64,000 nt of DNA from Streptomyces cellulosae (GCA_014655195.1 BNBH01000017.1:119793-183792); one strand, 5' to 3'. Shown: positions 53,969-63,032, counted from the first letter of the stretch. A program made the numbers and translations. The notes: a model not told the origin generated them from the letters alone.

Positions 53969-54019
53969 CCGGACACCGGCCGGTGCCCCGGGGTATGCCC
54001 CGGGACACCGGCAGACGTT

Positions 54020-55687
54020 TCACTGCCACGGGTGGGAGTACATGTCAGTGAAGGAATGACTCCGGTGCTCCTGCCCGTCCCTGCGCACGCGTGTCAGCCG
54101 GATGGCCCCCTGCTCTCCCGCCCGGAGCACGGGCCACCTCTCCACCCTGAACGCCATGGGCCGGGCTGAGGAGTCATGAACGACCATCTCGCCGTTGAGC
54201 CGTAGCGCCAGCGAGAACGCGGTCCTCGGGTGGAGCACGACGGGCAGATACGGCAACGCGCTGCCTTCCACCGAGAAGTCCATCGGCTCCCCGTCCACGG
54301 CCAGTGCCCGGATCCGCGCGTCGGTGACCCGGTGGACGTCCGGTGTGCCCCGCCAGTGATGGGCCAGTTCCTCGCGGCGCATCACCTGGTGTGGCGTGTA
54401 AAGGGGCTCGAAGGCGGGGTAGAGCAGTTGGCTGCGGCGGCGCCCGTTCGTGTCGTCCCACTCCAGCATCAGGTCGAAGCCGGGCCGGGGAAGATTGAGC
54501 CGGTGGTAGTTGTGCACCACCAGGCCGGTCACGACCGACTGCTCCGGTGATTCCAGCGCTCTGTCGTGCTCCACCTTTGCGTGGGGGAACGCCTCCTCGA
54601 AGAGCTCTCGCACGAGGGGCACCTGGGACATCCCGCCGGCGAGCAGCACATGGTGCACGTCGGTGGCCAGTTCCGACAGCGGCATACGGGCCAGGCGCGC
54701 GATGTCGGGCGTGGTGCGCCTGCGCAGCCGTGCCTCGCACAGGGCGGCCCTGACGTGTTCCAGGGCTTCCTCCATCTGAGGTCGGAACGCCTCCTCCAGC
54801 CGTCGGCGCGTATAGGTGAGCTCCAGGTCCCTGTATCCGCCACCAACCGGAACCCTCTGTTCGTCAAACCGCATGTCGGAGAGCAGCACTTTGAGCCGTC
54901 GGGCCGCCGCCAGGAGCAGCGCCCTGAGGGTGGCGGGGTCGGGCGTCCGGTCCACCGCTATACCCTTGGACTCCAGGTCCCGTTCCAGGTCCTGGGCGAT
55001 CCGCAGGTCCAGCGAGTCACCGGCCCTGGCCACACCGCGTGCCGAGAGCACGGTGAGCTCGGCCGCACCGTCCTGGAGCGACTCGGTGACCTCGACCACG
55101 GCGATGTCGAGGGTCCCCCCGCCGAAGTCGAAGACCAGCGTGGTTCCGTCGGGCCGTTCCTCGCCGAGTTCCCAGTAGAGGCCCTCTGACCAAGCAAGCC
55201 CAGCAGCCACGGGCTCGTCGACAACGTCCCCGACGGCCACCGGAATTCCCGCGGCCCTGGCCAGGGTCGCGAGCCGCCTGCGCTGCGGACCGTCCCAGAT
55301 GGCGGGGCAGGCAAGCCGGAAGTGGGCGTCCTCCGTGTCCGCCCCGGCGGCCCTGGCGCGCAGCAACACGTGCTCCAGCAGTTGCTTGATCAGGGTGTCC
55401 GCCGGGTGGCGGACCGTGCCGGCTCCTCTCTGTCCCGGCAGTTCGGCGGGCGACACGCCGAGCGTGATGCACTGTTTCACCGACCGCAGTGCTGCGGCTC
55501 CTGCCGCGGCCTCCGCGCCTTCGCCGAACAGGAGCTCACCGGAGGGGGAGACTGCGATCACGCTCGGCATCCAGGCCGTACCGTGACCGATCGGTACGTT
55601 CTCCGGCGCACCACCGGGAAGCCGCTGGCTCACCAAAGTGGTCGCGGTACCGAAGTCGATGCCGATCAAGGGCTTGTCGTGCTGCAC
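54020..55687 (-). CDS. Hsp70-like ATPase (non-DnaK)
   Basis: 555 residues from GTG 55687 with a GGAGGA SD. The actin-like ATPase domain is intact: LIGIDFGTATTLVSQ (phosphate 1), VVDEPVAAGLAW, LVFDFGGGTLDIAVVEV (phosphate 2), HHVLLAGGMSQVPLVRELF (adenosine motif). After about residue 385 the canonical DnaK substrate-binding domain and EEVD-type tail are absent; instead there is a 170-residue beta-rich region (FDLMLEWDDTNGRRRSQLLYPAFEP, LPYLPVVLHPRTAFSLALRLNG). It is the last gene of a four-gene operon containing a GrpE-like protein, so this Hsp70 probably has a dedicated exchange factor. Confidence 0.85.
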   Translation of the reverse strand: MQHDKPLIGIDFGTATTLVSQRLPGGAPENVPIGHGTAWMPSVIAVSPSGELLFGEGAEAAAGAAALRSVKQCITLGVSPAELPGQRGAGTVRHPADTLIKQLLEHVLLRARAAGADTEDAHFRLACPAIWDGPQRRRLATLARAAGIPVAVGDVVDEPVAAGLAWSEGLYWELGEERPDGTTLVFDFGGGTLDIAVVEVTESLQDGAAELTVLSARGVARAGDSLDLRIAQDLERDLESKGIAVDRTPDPATLRALLLAAARRLKVLLSDMRFDEQRVPVGGGYRDLELTYTRRRLEEAFRPQMEEALEHVRAALCEARLRRRTTPDIARLARMPLSELATDVHHVLLAGGMSQVPLVRELFEEAFPHAKVEHDRALESPEQSVVTGLVVHNYHRLNLPRPGFDLMLEWDDTNGRRRSQLLYPAFEPLYTPHQVMRREELAHHWRGTPDVHRVTDARIRALAVDGEPMDFSVEGSALPYLPVVLHPRTAFSLALRLNGEMVVHDSSARPMAFRVERWPVLRAGEQGAIRLTRVRRDGQEHRSHSFTDMYSHPWQ

Positions 55688-55751
55688 CGATGTCCTCCAT
55701 GGACACTGACTGCCGGAATCCTCTGCCCGGCAGCGGAATCAACTGGTTTGC

Positions 55752-57953
55752 CTACTGCTCGACCCCGCGAACGACGGCCTGTTCCAGCACCACGGGCTCG
55801 GGCTCACGCGGGCCCTGCCATACGAAGCCGGGCCGCTCCACCACCACACGTGCCGCCGGTCCGCCCAGGGCCCGGTGTCTCACCGGGTCGTAGTCCGTCT
55901 CTTCTCCGAGTACTCCCATGTCCAGCACCCCCGCTGCCGCCGCGCGGGCCAGGGCCCTTCGGTACAGAGCGTTCGCCGGTCCCGTCTCGTCGTCCTCGTG
56001 AATCGCCTGGTCCGCAACTTCCGTGAGCACTGCGGCGAGCACGCGCAGCGTGTCGATCCTGGCCTGCCGCAACTGCGCCTGCGACGCCCCGCGCGCTGTC
56101 TGCCGGGACTGCCGCAGCTCGTCGTCCCGTCGGCGAAGCTGACGTGACATCGCCTCCACGCGCTGCTCCGCCTCTTCCAGGGCCTGCCGGGCAGATTCCA
56201 CCGTGGCTTCGGCGGCGCGGGCATGTGTCTCGGCCTCGGCGCGGAGTCTCTCCTCGTCCGCGACGCGGAGCCGCAACCGATTCGCCGTCGCTTCCGTCTC
56301 CGCCAGCGCTTCCGAGGCGTCCCGAAGCTGCCGCTCGAACTCGGCACGGGCCGTCTCGGCGATGCTCCGTTCTTCCTCCAGCAGGCGCCTGAGGCCCTCG
56401 ATCTCGGCCTGCGGGTCCCGCTTGGGCTCCTGCACCGCTTCCGGTGCCCGATTCGGGGCGTCGTCCATCACCTCCTGGATGGGCTCGTCAGTCGCGATCG
56501 CGGTGTTCGCGGCCGCAGCGCTGCCGGCTTCGCCCCCCTCCACGTCGGTGTCGCATCCTTCCTCGGCCCCCTTGGGCTCGGGCTCCTCCGCAGGCATCGT
56601 GGGTGCCTCCGGTGCGGCTTCGGCGCCCCGGCTTTCCGTTGCCGTCTCGTCGCCGCCCGTGCCGTCCGTCTCCGCTGCATCGGCGGCTTCGGCCGCCGCG
56701 GCGGCCTGAGCCGTTCTGGCTGCTTCCCGAAGCTCAGCGGGAATGTCCGGATGGCCGGCTACGTACTGAGCCCACTCCCGCACGATTCGGTTCCGCTGCT
56801 CCTGGATTCGGGGATCCGCCAGTAGCGCGTAGGCCCGGAAGGCCATCTCCTCTGCGAAATCCAGCCATGAAAGGTCGTCCTCCGCGGGGCGTCTCTTCAG
56901 GACCGTCTTCAGAAGTTCCCTGGCCCTGGTCGATAGAGGGGCCAGCCGCTCCTCCTGAGCCCGCGTTTCCTCGGCATCAGGACGCATGGACAGCACCTGC
57001 TCGAAGGACTCCATCACGGCGCGCAAGGCATCCCATGCCTGCTCGCCGCCCAGCGCCTTGGCCGCCTTGTCCGCCGCGAGGCTCGGAGTTGGCATCGCCA
57101 CCAGGGGGACGAGCAACGGAAGGAGATCGAGGGTCGACGGGATCTCCGCAGCCTTCTTCGCGGCCGGGATGGGTTCGGTACCAGGGAGGACGACCCGCTT
57201 CCTGGCGCGCGACATATCGAGGATGTGTTCGACAGCAAGCATGCGGATCTTTTCGGGCACGCGCTCGGGGTGAGGCTCCGTCCAGCCTCGCGGCCACTCC
57301 GTCACGGGGATGTCGAGTGCGTGCACCGCCAGGAGTTCGTACGGCGACAATTCGCCGAGGCCAGCGGACACGGCATCGAACAACGGCCGCTTAGGGTCCG
57401 TCGGCGTCGCGGACTTGTCCGCCAGTTTCCGGAGGGCTTCGGAGGCGGACCACTGCGGAGCGGTACTGCTGGGCTCCGTCCCGCGCCCGACCCACCGCAT
57501 GCCCTTGGTCGTTTTGCGCACCTCGGGATGGGCACTGAGCGATTCACCCAACCGACGCCACCTACGTGACTCGTTGACGACGAGACCCATGTCCTCCACG
57601 TGCTTCCGCAACGTGGTGATGTTGACCAGCTCGTCCAGTTCGCGGAGCAGTTCGACCAGCACCTTCACGGGATCACTCTCGAACTCACCCTGAAGCGCCG
57701 CGAGGTCGGTGGCGGCCTTGTACCGGATCGTTCCCGAGGTAAGAATTCTCACCGATTCCGTTACGGGTGCGGGCAGATGTTCAATTTCCCCTCCCTGCCA
57801 CTCGACGACGACTTCCGTCTCGTCCAGCGCGCGAACGGTACCTACACGGCGTACGGAACCGCCGTCACATTGCTCAACCAAAGATCCGATTTCCACAGCG
57901 CGAAACCTTATCGGCCGGTGCGACTGCTCCTGCGGTCCGGAGCCCGATAGCAC
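55752..57953 (-). CDS. Coiled-coil protein with GrpE-like C-terminal domain
   Basis: 733 residues from GTG 57953. The N-terminus (about 12-80) is a small beta domain (RRVGTVRALDETEVVVEWQGGEIEHLP). A helical region follows to about 410, then an Ala/Glu-rich disordered linker (about 410-515), a long coiled coil (about 515-630, EIEGLRRLLEEERSIAETAR ... RQALEEAEQRVEAMSRQL), and a C-terminus reading LRVLAAVLTEVADQAI ... DYDPVRHRALGG, RVVVERPGFVW, VLEQAVVRGV. The last part matches the GrpE pattern (FDPxxHEAL ... VVExxRPGYxxxxxVLRPAxV). With an Hsp70-like gene next, it likely acts as its nucleotide-exchange factor and as a scaffold. Confidence 0.72.
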   Translation of the reverse strand: MLSGSGPQEQSHRPIRFRAVEIGSLVEQCDGGSVRRVGTVRALDETEVVVEWQGGEIEHLPAPVTESVRILTSGTIRYKAATDLAALQGEFESDPVKVLVELLRELDELVNITTLRKHVEDMGLVVNESRRWRRLGESLSAHPEVRKTTKGMRWVGRGTEPSSTAPQWSASEALRKLADKSATPTDPKRPLFDAVSAGLGELSPYELLAVHALDIPVTEWPRGWTEPHPERVPEKIRMLAVEHILDMSRARKRVVLPGTEPIPAAKKAAEIPSTLDLLPLLVPLVAMPTPSLAADKAAKALGGEQAWDALRAVMESFEQVLSMRPDAEETRAQEERLAPLSTRARELLKTVLKRRPAEDDLSWLDFAEEMAFRAYALLADPRIQEQRNRIVREWAQYVAGHPDIPAELREAARTAQAAAAAEAADAAETDGTGGDETATESRGAEAAPEAPTMPAEEPEPKGAEEGCDTDVEGGEAGSAAAANTAIATDEPIQEVMDDAPNRAPEAVQEPKRDPQAEIEGLRRLLEEERSIAETARAEFERQLRDASEALAETEATANRLRLRVADEERLRAEAETHARAAEATVESARQALEEAEQRVEAMSRQLRRRDDELRQSRQTARGASQAQLRQARIDTLRVLAAVLTEVADQAIHEDDETGPANALYRRALARAAAAGVLDMGVLGEETDYDPVRHRALGGPAARVVVERPGFVWQGPREPEPVVLEQAVVRGVEQ

Positions 57954-57960
57954 TGATCCC

Positions 57961-58389
57961 CTACGTTCCCGCCTGTTGTGGGAACGCGACTACCACCCTG
58001 GCCACGGCGAGTTCCGCGACGAGCGTCCCGACGGCCGCCTGCCAGGCGTGCACCTGGGCGTGCCGTGGTCCGATCTCGTCGTGTTGGTACTTGCAGCCCT
58101 CGCTGAGCCGGTGCCAGAGGGCGTTGACGCGATGAGCCAGGGCCGGGCCGGCGTAGTGGCGCAGACAGAGCAGCTTCGCGCGCATGCTGATCGCGCCGAG
58201 CCCGGCTGCCTCGGCGGTGAGGGTCGCGTCGACGGCTGCTTCCAGGGCGATCCGTAGGGCGTAGGCCGCGCCTCGGGCACGGCCCGCCGGGGTCAGCGGG
58301 CCTTCGGCGTCTGGTCCTTCGGTGAGGAGGGCGTCTGCGGTGGCGAGGAGGGCGGTGATGGTGTCGACGCCGGTACGGGTGGCGGGCAT
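57961..58389 (-). CDS. Small all-helical protein coupled to the SMC-like ATPase
   Basis: 142 residues; its ATG overlaps the ATPase stop (TGATG). Helical, Ala-rich, with GRARGAAYALRIALEAAVDATL and ALWHRLSEGCKYQHDEIGPRHAQVHAWQ. The 'RLSEGCKYxHDEIxP' stretch resembles a conserved tail I have seen next to RecF/SMC-like ATPases, but I cannot name a family. No HEPN Rx4-6H signature is evident. Probable partner or effector of the ATPase. Confidence 0.65.
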   Translation of the reverse strand: MPATRTGVDTITALLATADALLTEGPDAEGPLTPAGRARGAAYALRIALEAAVDATLTAEAAGLGAISMRAKLLCLRHYAGPALAHRVNALWHRLSEGCKYQHDEIGPRHAQVHAWQAAVGTLVAELAVARVVVAFPQQAGT

Positions 58390-60833
58390 CAGGCGTTCGC
58401 CTCCGGCTTACGGATCTTGTTGGCGAGGACCTCGACCTGCCGGACGAAGGCGACCGGGTCCGGCGGAAGGAATCCGCCAGGGTGGGCGCCCTGCTGGCAC
58501 TGGTGGATCAGGACCGTGCTCTCACGGCCGTACAAGGAGCGGAGACTGGCCTTGACCTCCTCGTCGGGATGGACGGAGCCGTCGTCGAAGAGGGCGAACG
58601 ATGCGAGGGGCAGCAGCCGTTCGGTCGTGTCGATGGCGGCCTGGAGGTCTTCGGCGGGGATGCCGGTGCGGTTGCGGCGGAGCCAGGCCGCCTCGACGAT
58701 CGCCGTCGCCAGCGCCTCCCGGCACAGGGACGGAAGGACGTGACGCAAGGCCGTCTCGGAGCAGTTCTCGGTCCTGGCGAGGGCCATGGCGTTGTCGACG
58801 GCCTCCTTGACCGGGTCGGTGTCACAGGTGACGTGCACCTTGGACTTCTCGCCCCGCTCCACCTTGAGCACGGTCACCGGCAGGCCCTGGCTGCGGAAGG
58901 CGTGCGGGAGGCGGGTGTCGTGGGTGAAGACGACGACCTGCCGGTCGCGGCCGAGTTCGTCGAGCACCTGGGCCAGGCCGTCGACCTTCGCCGGGTCCAT
59001 GGACTGCACGGGGTCGTCGATGACGACGAAACCGAAGGGGCTGTCGGCCGTGGCGGCGCGGGGCAGGAACAGGGAGAGGGCGAGCGAGTGCAGTTCGCCC
59101 TGGCTCATGACGCCCAGGGCGGACGCCTCGGTGTCGTCGACGGTGACGTCCATGACCAGCTTGCGGACGTTGGCCCGCTCACTGCCGTGCAGGCCGACTC
59201 GGGTCAGGTCGACGCTGCTCTGCTGGCGCAGCTTCTCCCAGATCCGCTGCGTGTGGCCGGCGAAGGCGTCGAGGCGCAGGTCGCGGACCTCGGTCGTGAG
59301 CTTCTTGATCCAATTGAGGGCAGCGTTGACCTCCGTCCGGCGGGGTTTGGCCGCGTCGGCTTCCCGGGAGAGGTTCGTCCACTCGGCGAGCAGGCCGACG
59401 ACGGCGTGCCAGCGCTCGTCCATGGCCGCCAGTTCCTCACGCGCCGCACCGGCTACGATCGCGCACGCGTCCGTCAGCGTCACCGCCGCCATGAGCGTGC
59501 GCTCGGCAAGGTCGACGGGGTCGGTGATCCGCCGGCAGTCGCCCCAGGCCTGCCACGGTTCGGCGAGCGCGTCCGGGATCTCCCGCGGCACGACGACCAG
59601 GTCGTGCAGGGCACGCGTCGCGGTCCGCAGACGAGCCTCGGCCTCACGCACGGCCTCGGCCTCGCGCTGGAGCGCGGCGATCTGTGCCTCGGCCTGCGCG
59701 GCCCACTCCCGGTCCAGGACCTGTTCCGTGCCGCAGATTGGGCAGGCCGTGTCGTCGGCGTGGCGGTCGCTGTGGCGGAGCGCCGCCTGGAGCAGTGCGG
59801 CCCTGCTGTGGGCGTCGGCGGCCGCGGTGCCCTTCAGGTCGTCGACGTCGGCGACTGCGATCCGCAGCGCGTCCACTGCGGCGCCGACCCGGTCCAGGTC
59901 AGGGCTCTCGGTCTCGGCGGCGGCCTCCAGTCGCGCATCCCGCAGCCGGCCCTCGTCGGCAGTGGGCGCGCCTGCGATCAGCCCGTCGAGTACGCCGTAG
60001 TCGGGGCCGCCCTTCTCCTCCATCGCCACCAGGGCCTTGAGCGCCCGGTCGTCGTGGCCGACCTCCTCCAGGGCAGTGTGCAGGAGCGGCTTCCTCTCCT
60101 TGGCGGCGTTGACGACAGCGTCGAGTTCGTTCCTCGCGGCCGTCAGCCGGCGCGCGGCGGCGTGGAGCGCGTCCAGGCCTAGGATCACGGCGATGTTGTC
60201 GTACATCTCCGACGGCTTGCCGTTGATCAGGTTGTCCAGGTCGGCGTAGGACAGGAACGGGCGGTGGGTGCGGGCGGCCTGCTCCCAGCCGACCTGCTCC
60301 AGCGGCACGGTGCCGTGGCCCGGCCGCCTGAGCATGGCCTCGGAGTCGGTGAAGGCGTCGCCGGTCCAGGTGCGGGTGAGCGTGCTCGGTGACGGGTCGC
60401 CCTCGACGGCCAGCTTGGCCTCGACGACGGTCCGCTCGCCCTGGTGCAGGTTGCGCCAGCGAACGGCGTGGCTCGGGTGCTGGCCGGCGTAGTGGGCGTT
60501 GGTGCCGGTGAACAGGGTCTCGATCGCCTCGGCGATGCTCGACTTGCCCGAGCCGTTGCGTCCGACGACGAGGGTGACGCCGGGCTTGGGCTTCAGCTTG
60601 AGCCGTGCCTCCGAGCCGATGCCACGGAAGCCGGTGACCGCGATGTTCCCCAGGTAGACGGGGCCCTCGGCGGGCCGGGGGCCGACTTCGGCATCCTCGG
60701 AGTCCCCGAGCGCCTCGCGGACGAGAGCCTTCGCCGGGGCAGACAGCTTGCGGTCGTCGGCCAGGCGGGCCTCGACGAGATCGGACAGGGGCAGTGCGCT
60801 GTCGGGGGTCTGGTCCGTCGTCGCGTCGTCCAT
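58389..60833 (-). CDS. Rad50/SMC-like AAA ATPase with zinc-hook-like CxxC
   Basis: 814 residues from ATG 60833 with a GGGAG SD. After about 60 residues, ITVTGFRGIGSEARLKLKPKPG leads to Walker A VVGRNGSGKSSIAEAIETLF (about 92). A central coiled coil carries CPICG (about 363), the Rad50-type hook position. The C-terminal head has the signature MSQGELHSLALSLFLPRA (about 577), Walker B FVVIDDPVQSMDP (about 604) and VVFTHD (about 632). About 160 helical residues follow and match no effector I can name. First gene of the operon with the small helical, GrpE-like and Hsp70-like proteins. RloC-type anticodon nuclease is an alternative, but I do not see its nuclease motif. Confidence 0.82.
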   Translation of the reverse strand: MDDATTDQTPDSALPLSDLVEARLADDRKLSAPAKALVREALGDSEDAEVGPRPAEGPVYLGNIAVTGFRGIGSEARLKLKPKPGVTLVVGRNGSGKSSIAEAIETLFTGTNAHYAGQHPSHAVRWRNLHQGERTVVEAKLAVEGDPSPSTLTRTWTGDAFTDSEAMLRRPGHGTVPLEQVGWEQAARTHRPFLSYADLDNLINGKPSEMYDNIAVILGLDALHAAARRLTAARNELDAVVNAAKERKPLLHTALEEVGHDDRALKALVAMEEKGGPDYGVLDGLIAGAPTADEGRLRDARLEAAAETESPDLDRVGAAVDALRIAVADVDDLKGTAAADAHSRAALLQAALRHSDRHADDTACPICGTEQVLDREWAAQAEAQIAALQREAEAVREAEARLRTATRALHDLVVVPREIPDALAEPWQAWGDCRRITDPVDLAERTLMAAVTLTDACAIVAGAAREELAAMDERWHAVVGLLAEWTNLSREADAAKPRRTEVNAALNWIKKLTTEVRDLRLDAFAGHTQRIWEKLRQQSSVDLTRVGLHGSERANVRKLVMDVTVDDTEASALGVMSQGELHSLALSLFLPRAATADSPFGFVVIDDPVQSMDPAKVDGLAQVLDELGRDRQVVVFTHDTRLPHAFRSQGLPVTVLKVERGEKSKVHVTCDTDPVKEAVDNAMALARTENCSETALRHVLPSLCREALATAIVEAAWLRRNRTGIPAEDLQAAIDTTERLLPLASFALFDDGSVHPDEEVKASLRSLYGRESTVLIHQCQQGAHPGGFLPPDPVAFVRQVEVLANKIRKPEANA

Positions 60834-61051
60834 GGTGTCTCCCGTGATGTCCGTACGAGGAGGGAAAGGTGCGAGCACCGACAGGCACCGGGGCGGCCGA
60901 GCCGCTGGGGTGCCTGTCGACGGACGGAACCGTAGGCGTGGGTGGCAGCAGTACAGCGCCTCCTTTCTGATAACGGTGGTTACCAGCGGAGTTGATGACA
61001 ACGGAGTGATCATTCGAGGCGGTGCGAGTGCCGGTTCGCCCGCCTCGGTGA

Positions 61052-61657
61052 TCAGTTGGTTCGCCTCTTGGTCTCAGCGGTCCGTCTGTCCGACTCGGCG
61101 GCCGGCGCGGCCTGCTCGCGTACACCGGGGTCATGGCCGTTCCGCTCCCGCAGAGTTGCGCGCGCCTGCTCGTACTCCGCCCAGACGGTTTTGCCCGGGC
61201 CGTCCGGGCGCGGGTGCCAGTCCCAGCGGGTTGCGAGCTGCGACACCAGGAGCAGTCCGCGGCCGGCCTCGTCGGTGCCGTCGGTCTGCTCCGGGGCGGT
61301 GGGGCGGCGGGGGTGGCGTTCGGTGCGGGTGTCGGTGACCTCGACGCGTACGGTGCGGCCGTCGGGGGTGGTGTGGAGACGGAGGTGGAAGTCCCGGCCG
61401 GGGACGTGGCCGTGGCTCACGGCGTTCGCGGTGAGCTCGGCGACGATCAACACGATCGCGTCGTGCGGGTCGGTGCCGTACGGGATGCCCCACGCGTCCA
61501 GGCGGACGGCCGCGAGGCGGCGGGCCAGGCGGGCGCCGCGCGGTGTGGAGGTGAAGCGCATCTCGAAGGTGGGGGCCGGTGGCGAGGACGCCTTCAAGGG
61601 AGCACAGGGGGCGCCGGGGCGGGTGGTGTCGGTGGGATCGATGGGTTTCGTCGTCAC
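61052..61657 (-). CDS. HATPase-fold anti-sigma/RsbW-like regulatory kinase
   Basis: About 201 residues from GTG 61657 after GAGGGGC. GHKL ATPase core: FEMRFTSTPRGARLARRLAAVRLDAWG, VLIVAELTANAVSHGHVPGRDF (N-box), RVEVTDTRTER (G1-like), GRGLLLVSQLATRWDW (G2). This matches the RsbW/SpoIIAB-like proteins that streptomycetes encode in large numbers, often beside XRE-DUF5753 and DUF397 genes as here. It may bind a sigma factor or the divergent regulator; partner unknown. The C-terminal tail is charged and disordered. Confidence 0.82.
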   Translation of the reverse strand: MTTKPIDPTDTTRPGAPCAPLKASSPPAPTFEMRFTSTPRGARLARRLAAVRLDAWGIPYGTDPHDAIVLIVAELTANAVSHGHVPGRDFHLRLHTTPDGRTVRVEVTDTRTERHPRRPTAPEQTDGTDEAGRGLLLVSQLATRWDWHPRPDGPGKTVWAEYEQARATLRERNGHDPGVREQAAPAAESDRRTAETKRRTN

Positions 61658-61807
61658 GCCCCTCACGGTCCCGTCGGTCGCATAGCGTGACCAGTAGTGA
61701 CGCAGCGACAGGAGTCGGCTGTACGCGCGCTGTCGGCGTGTGTCGGAGCTGCGCGCCGTCACGGCGCCCCTTGCGGGGGCGTTGAGCGAGAGAAGGCGGT
61801 GGTGGAC

Positions 61808-62758
61808 ATGGCGGAGCGCACGGATGCGGAGGCCGGGGCCGAGGCGGTTACCGGGGAGCGTGAGCACGGCGAGGGCGGCGGTGCGGGTGCGGCGCCGGTC
61901 GTGAGTCTCGGGGACGGGTGGGAGAGCGACGGCGGGGCCGGGCGGCGGCCGGAGGACGAGGCCGGACGGGGTGTCGTGGTCGCGTTCGGGCAGACCCTGA
62001 AGACGCTGCGAGTGCGGGAAGGGCTGGAGCGCGAGGAGTTCGGGCGGCGGCTCGGGTACTCGGCGTCCACCATCGCGTCGTTCGAGCAGGGGCGGAGGAT
62101 TCCGACACCGAGGACGATCGAACGGGCGGATGAGGTGCTGGGGGCGGGCGGGTTGCTGTGCCTGTGGAAGGAGCAGGTGGAGCGGGCGCAGTATCCGGGG
62201 TTCTTTCAGGGGATGGCGGTGCTGGAGAAGGAGGCCGTTGAGCTGGTCTCGTACGACACCCTCGTGGTCAAGGGCCTACTGCAAACTGAGGAGTACATGA
62301 GGGCACTGCTGGGGATGCGGCGGCCTGTCCTGGACCCGGAGACCATTGAGCAGCGGGTGGCGGCACGGCTGGCTCGGCAGGACATCTTCGGGCGCTGGCC
62401 CGCGCCGTTGCTGAGCTTCGTGATGGACGAGTCAGTGCTGCGGCGTCCCTACGGTGGAAAAGACGTGCTGCGCGGACAGTTGGAGCACCTGCTCCTGATG
62501 GGCCAGAAGCCGAACGTCGTCATCCAGATCATGCCCCTCTCCTGCGAGGAGAGTGCGGGCGTCGATGGGCCGTTCACGATCGTCACACGGAAGGACGGCA
62601 AGAAGTTCGTGTACGCCGAGGCCCAAGGAACTAGCGCTCTGCAGACGGACCCGGAACAGACGACTCTCACCGCCGCTCGCTATGGGATCATCCGATCGCA
62701 GGCTCTCACTGCGCGAGAGTCACTGAAGTTCATCGAAGGGGTGCTGGGATCGCTATGA
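61808..62758 (+). CDS. XRE-family regulator with DUF5753 (WhiJ-like)
   Basis: 316 residues from ATG 61808 (GTG 61799/61802 possible). A disordered acidic N-terminus (1-55) precedes the XRE helix-turn-helix: FGQTLKTLRVREGLEREEFGRRLGYSASTIASFEQGRRIP. The C-terminal DUF5753 region is typical: LVSYDTLVVKGLLQTEEYMRALL, EQRVAARLARQDIF, FVMDESVLRRPYGG, LQTDPEQTTLTAARYGIIRSQAL. Overlaps the DUF397 gene (ATGA) and diverges from the HATPase gene. Such triplets resemble the whiJ/abaA-type developmental loci of Streptomyces. Confidence 0.9.
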   Translation: MAERTDAEAGAEAVTGEREHGEGGGAGAAPVVSLGDGWESDGGAGRRPEDEAGRGVVVAFGQTLKTLRVREGLEREEFGRRLGYSASTIASFEQGRRIPTPRTIERADEVLGAGGLLCLWKEQVERAQYPGFFQGMAVLEKEAVELVSYDTLVVKGLLQTEEYMRALLGMRRPVLDPETIEQRVAARLARQDIFGRWPAPLLSFVMDESVLRRPYGGKDVLRGQLEHLLLMGQKPNVVIQIMPLSCEESAGVDGPFTIVTRKDGKKFVYAEAQGTSALQTDPEQTTLTAARYGIIRSQALTARESLKFIEGVLGSL

Positions 62759-62970
62759 ACAACGCTGAGTCCTCGACCGCCGCGTCCGGCCTCGCCTGGT
62801 TCAAGAGCAGCTACAGCGGAGCCGAGGGCGGCGATTGTGTAGAGGTCGCGGCTGCTACGGCAGTTGTGCACGTCCGTGACTCGAAGGCTAAGGCCGGCCG
62901 CGTACTCACCGTTTCCCGTGAGGCTTGGGCGGGCCTCATCGAGTTGGCCTCGTCGGAACAGCGCGTCTGA
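62755..62970 (+). CDS. DUF397 small protein (WhiJ-associated)
   Basis: 71 residues, start overlapping the XRE stop. Reads WFKSSYSGAEGGDCVEVAAA ... VHVRDSKAKAGRVLTVSREAWAGLIELA, the DUF397 signature (W-KSSYS-G-CVEVA ... VRDSK). In characterised relatives it forms a toxin-antitoxin-like or repressor-modulating pair with the XRE protein. A strong terminator follows. Confidence 0.92.
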   Translation: MNNAESSTAASGLAWFKSSYSGAEGGDCVEVAAATAVVHVRDSKAKAGRVLTVSREAWAGLIELASSEQRV

Positions 62971-62977
62971 CGTTGGA

Positions 62978-63027
62978 CCTCAGCTGATGCATCCGGGCTG
63001 ACGACGGCCCGGGTGCATCAGCTGAGG
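62978..63027. terminator. 21-bp hairpin between DUF397 and EcsC-like genes
   Basis: Arms 62978-62998 and 63007-63027 pair with one T:G; 8-nt loop. Core CAGCTGATGCA. It lies 7 bp after the DUF397 stop and 5 bp before the convergent gene's stop, so it can serve both. Confidence 0.85.
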
Positions 63028-63032
63028 GCTAC

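Noticed and set aside
54020..55687. Housekeeping DnaK
   Set aside because: The C-terminal substrate-binding domain and tail differ, and no dnaJ or hspR is adjacent; it sits in an accessory operon.
58389..60833. RloC anticodon nuclease
   Set aside because: The hook and ATPase heads fit, but I could not find the C-terminal nuclease triad, and the coupled small gene is not part of that system.
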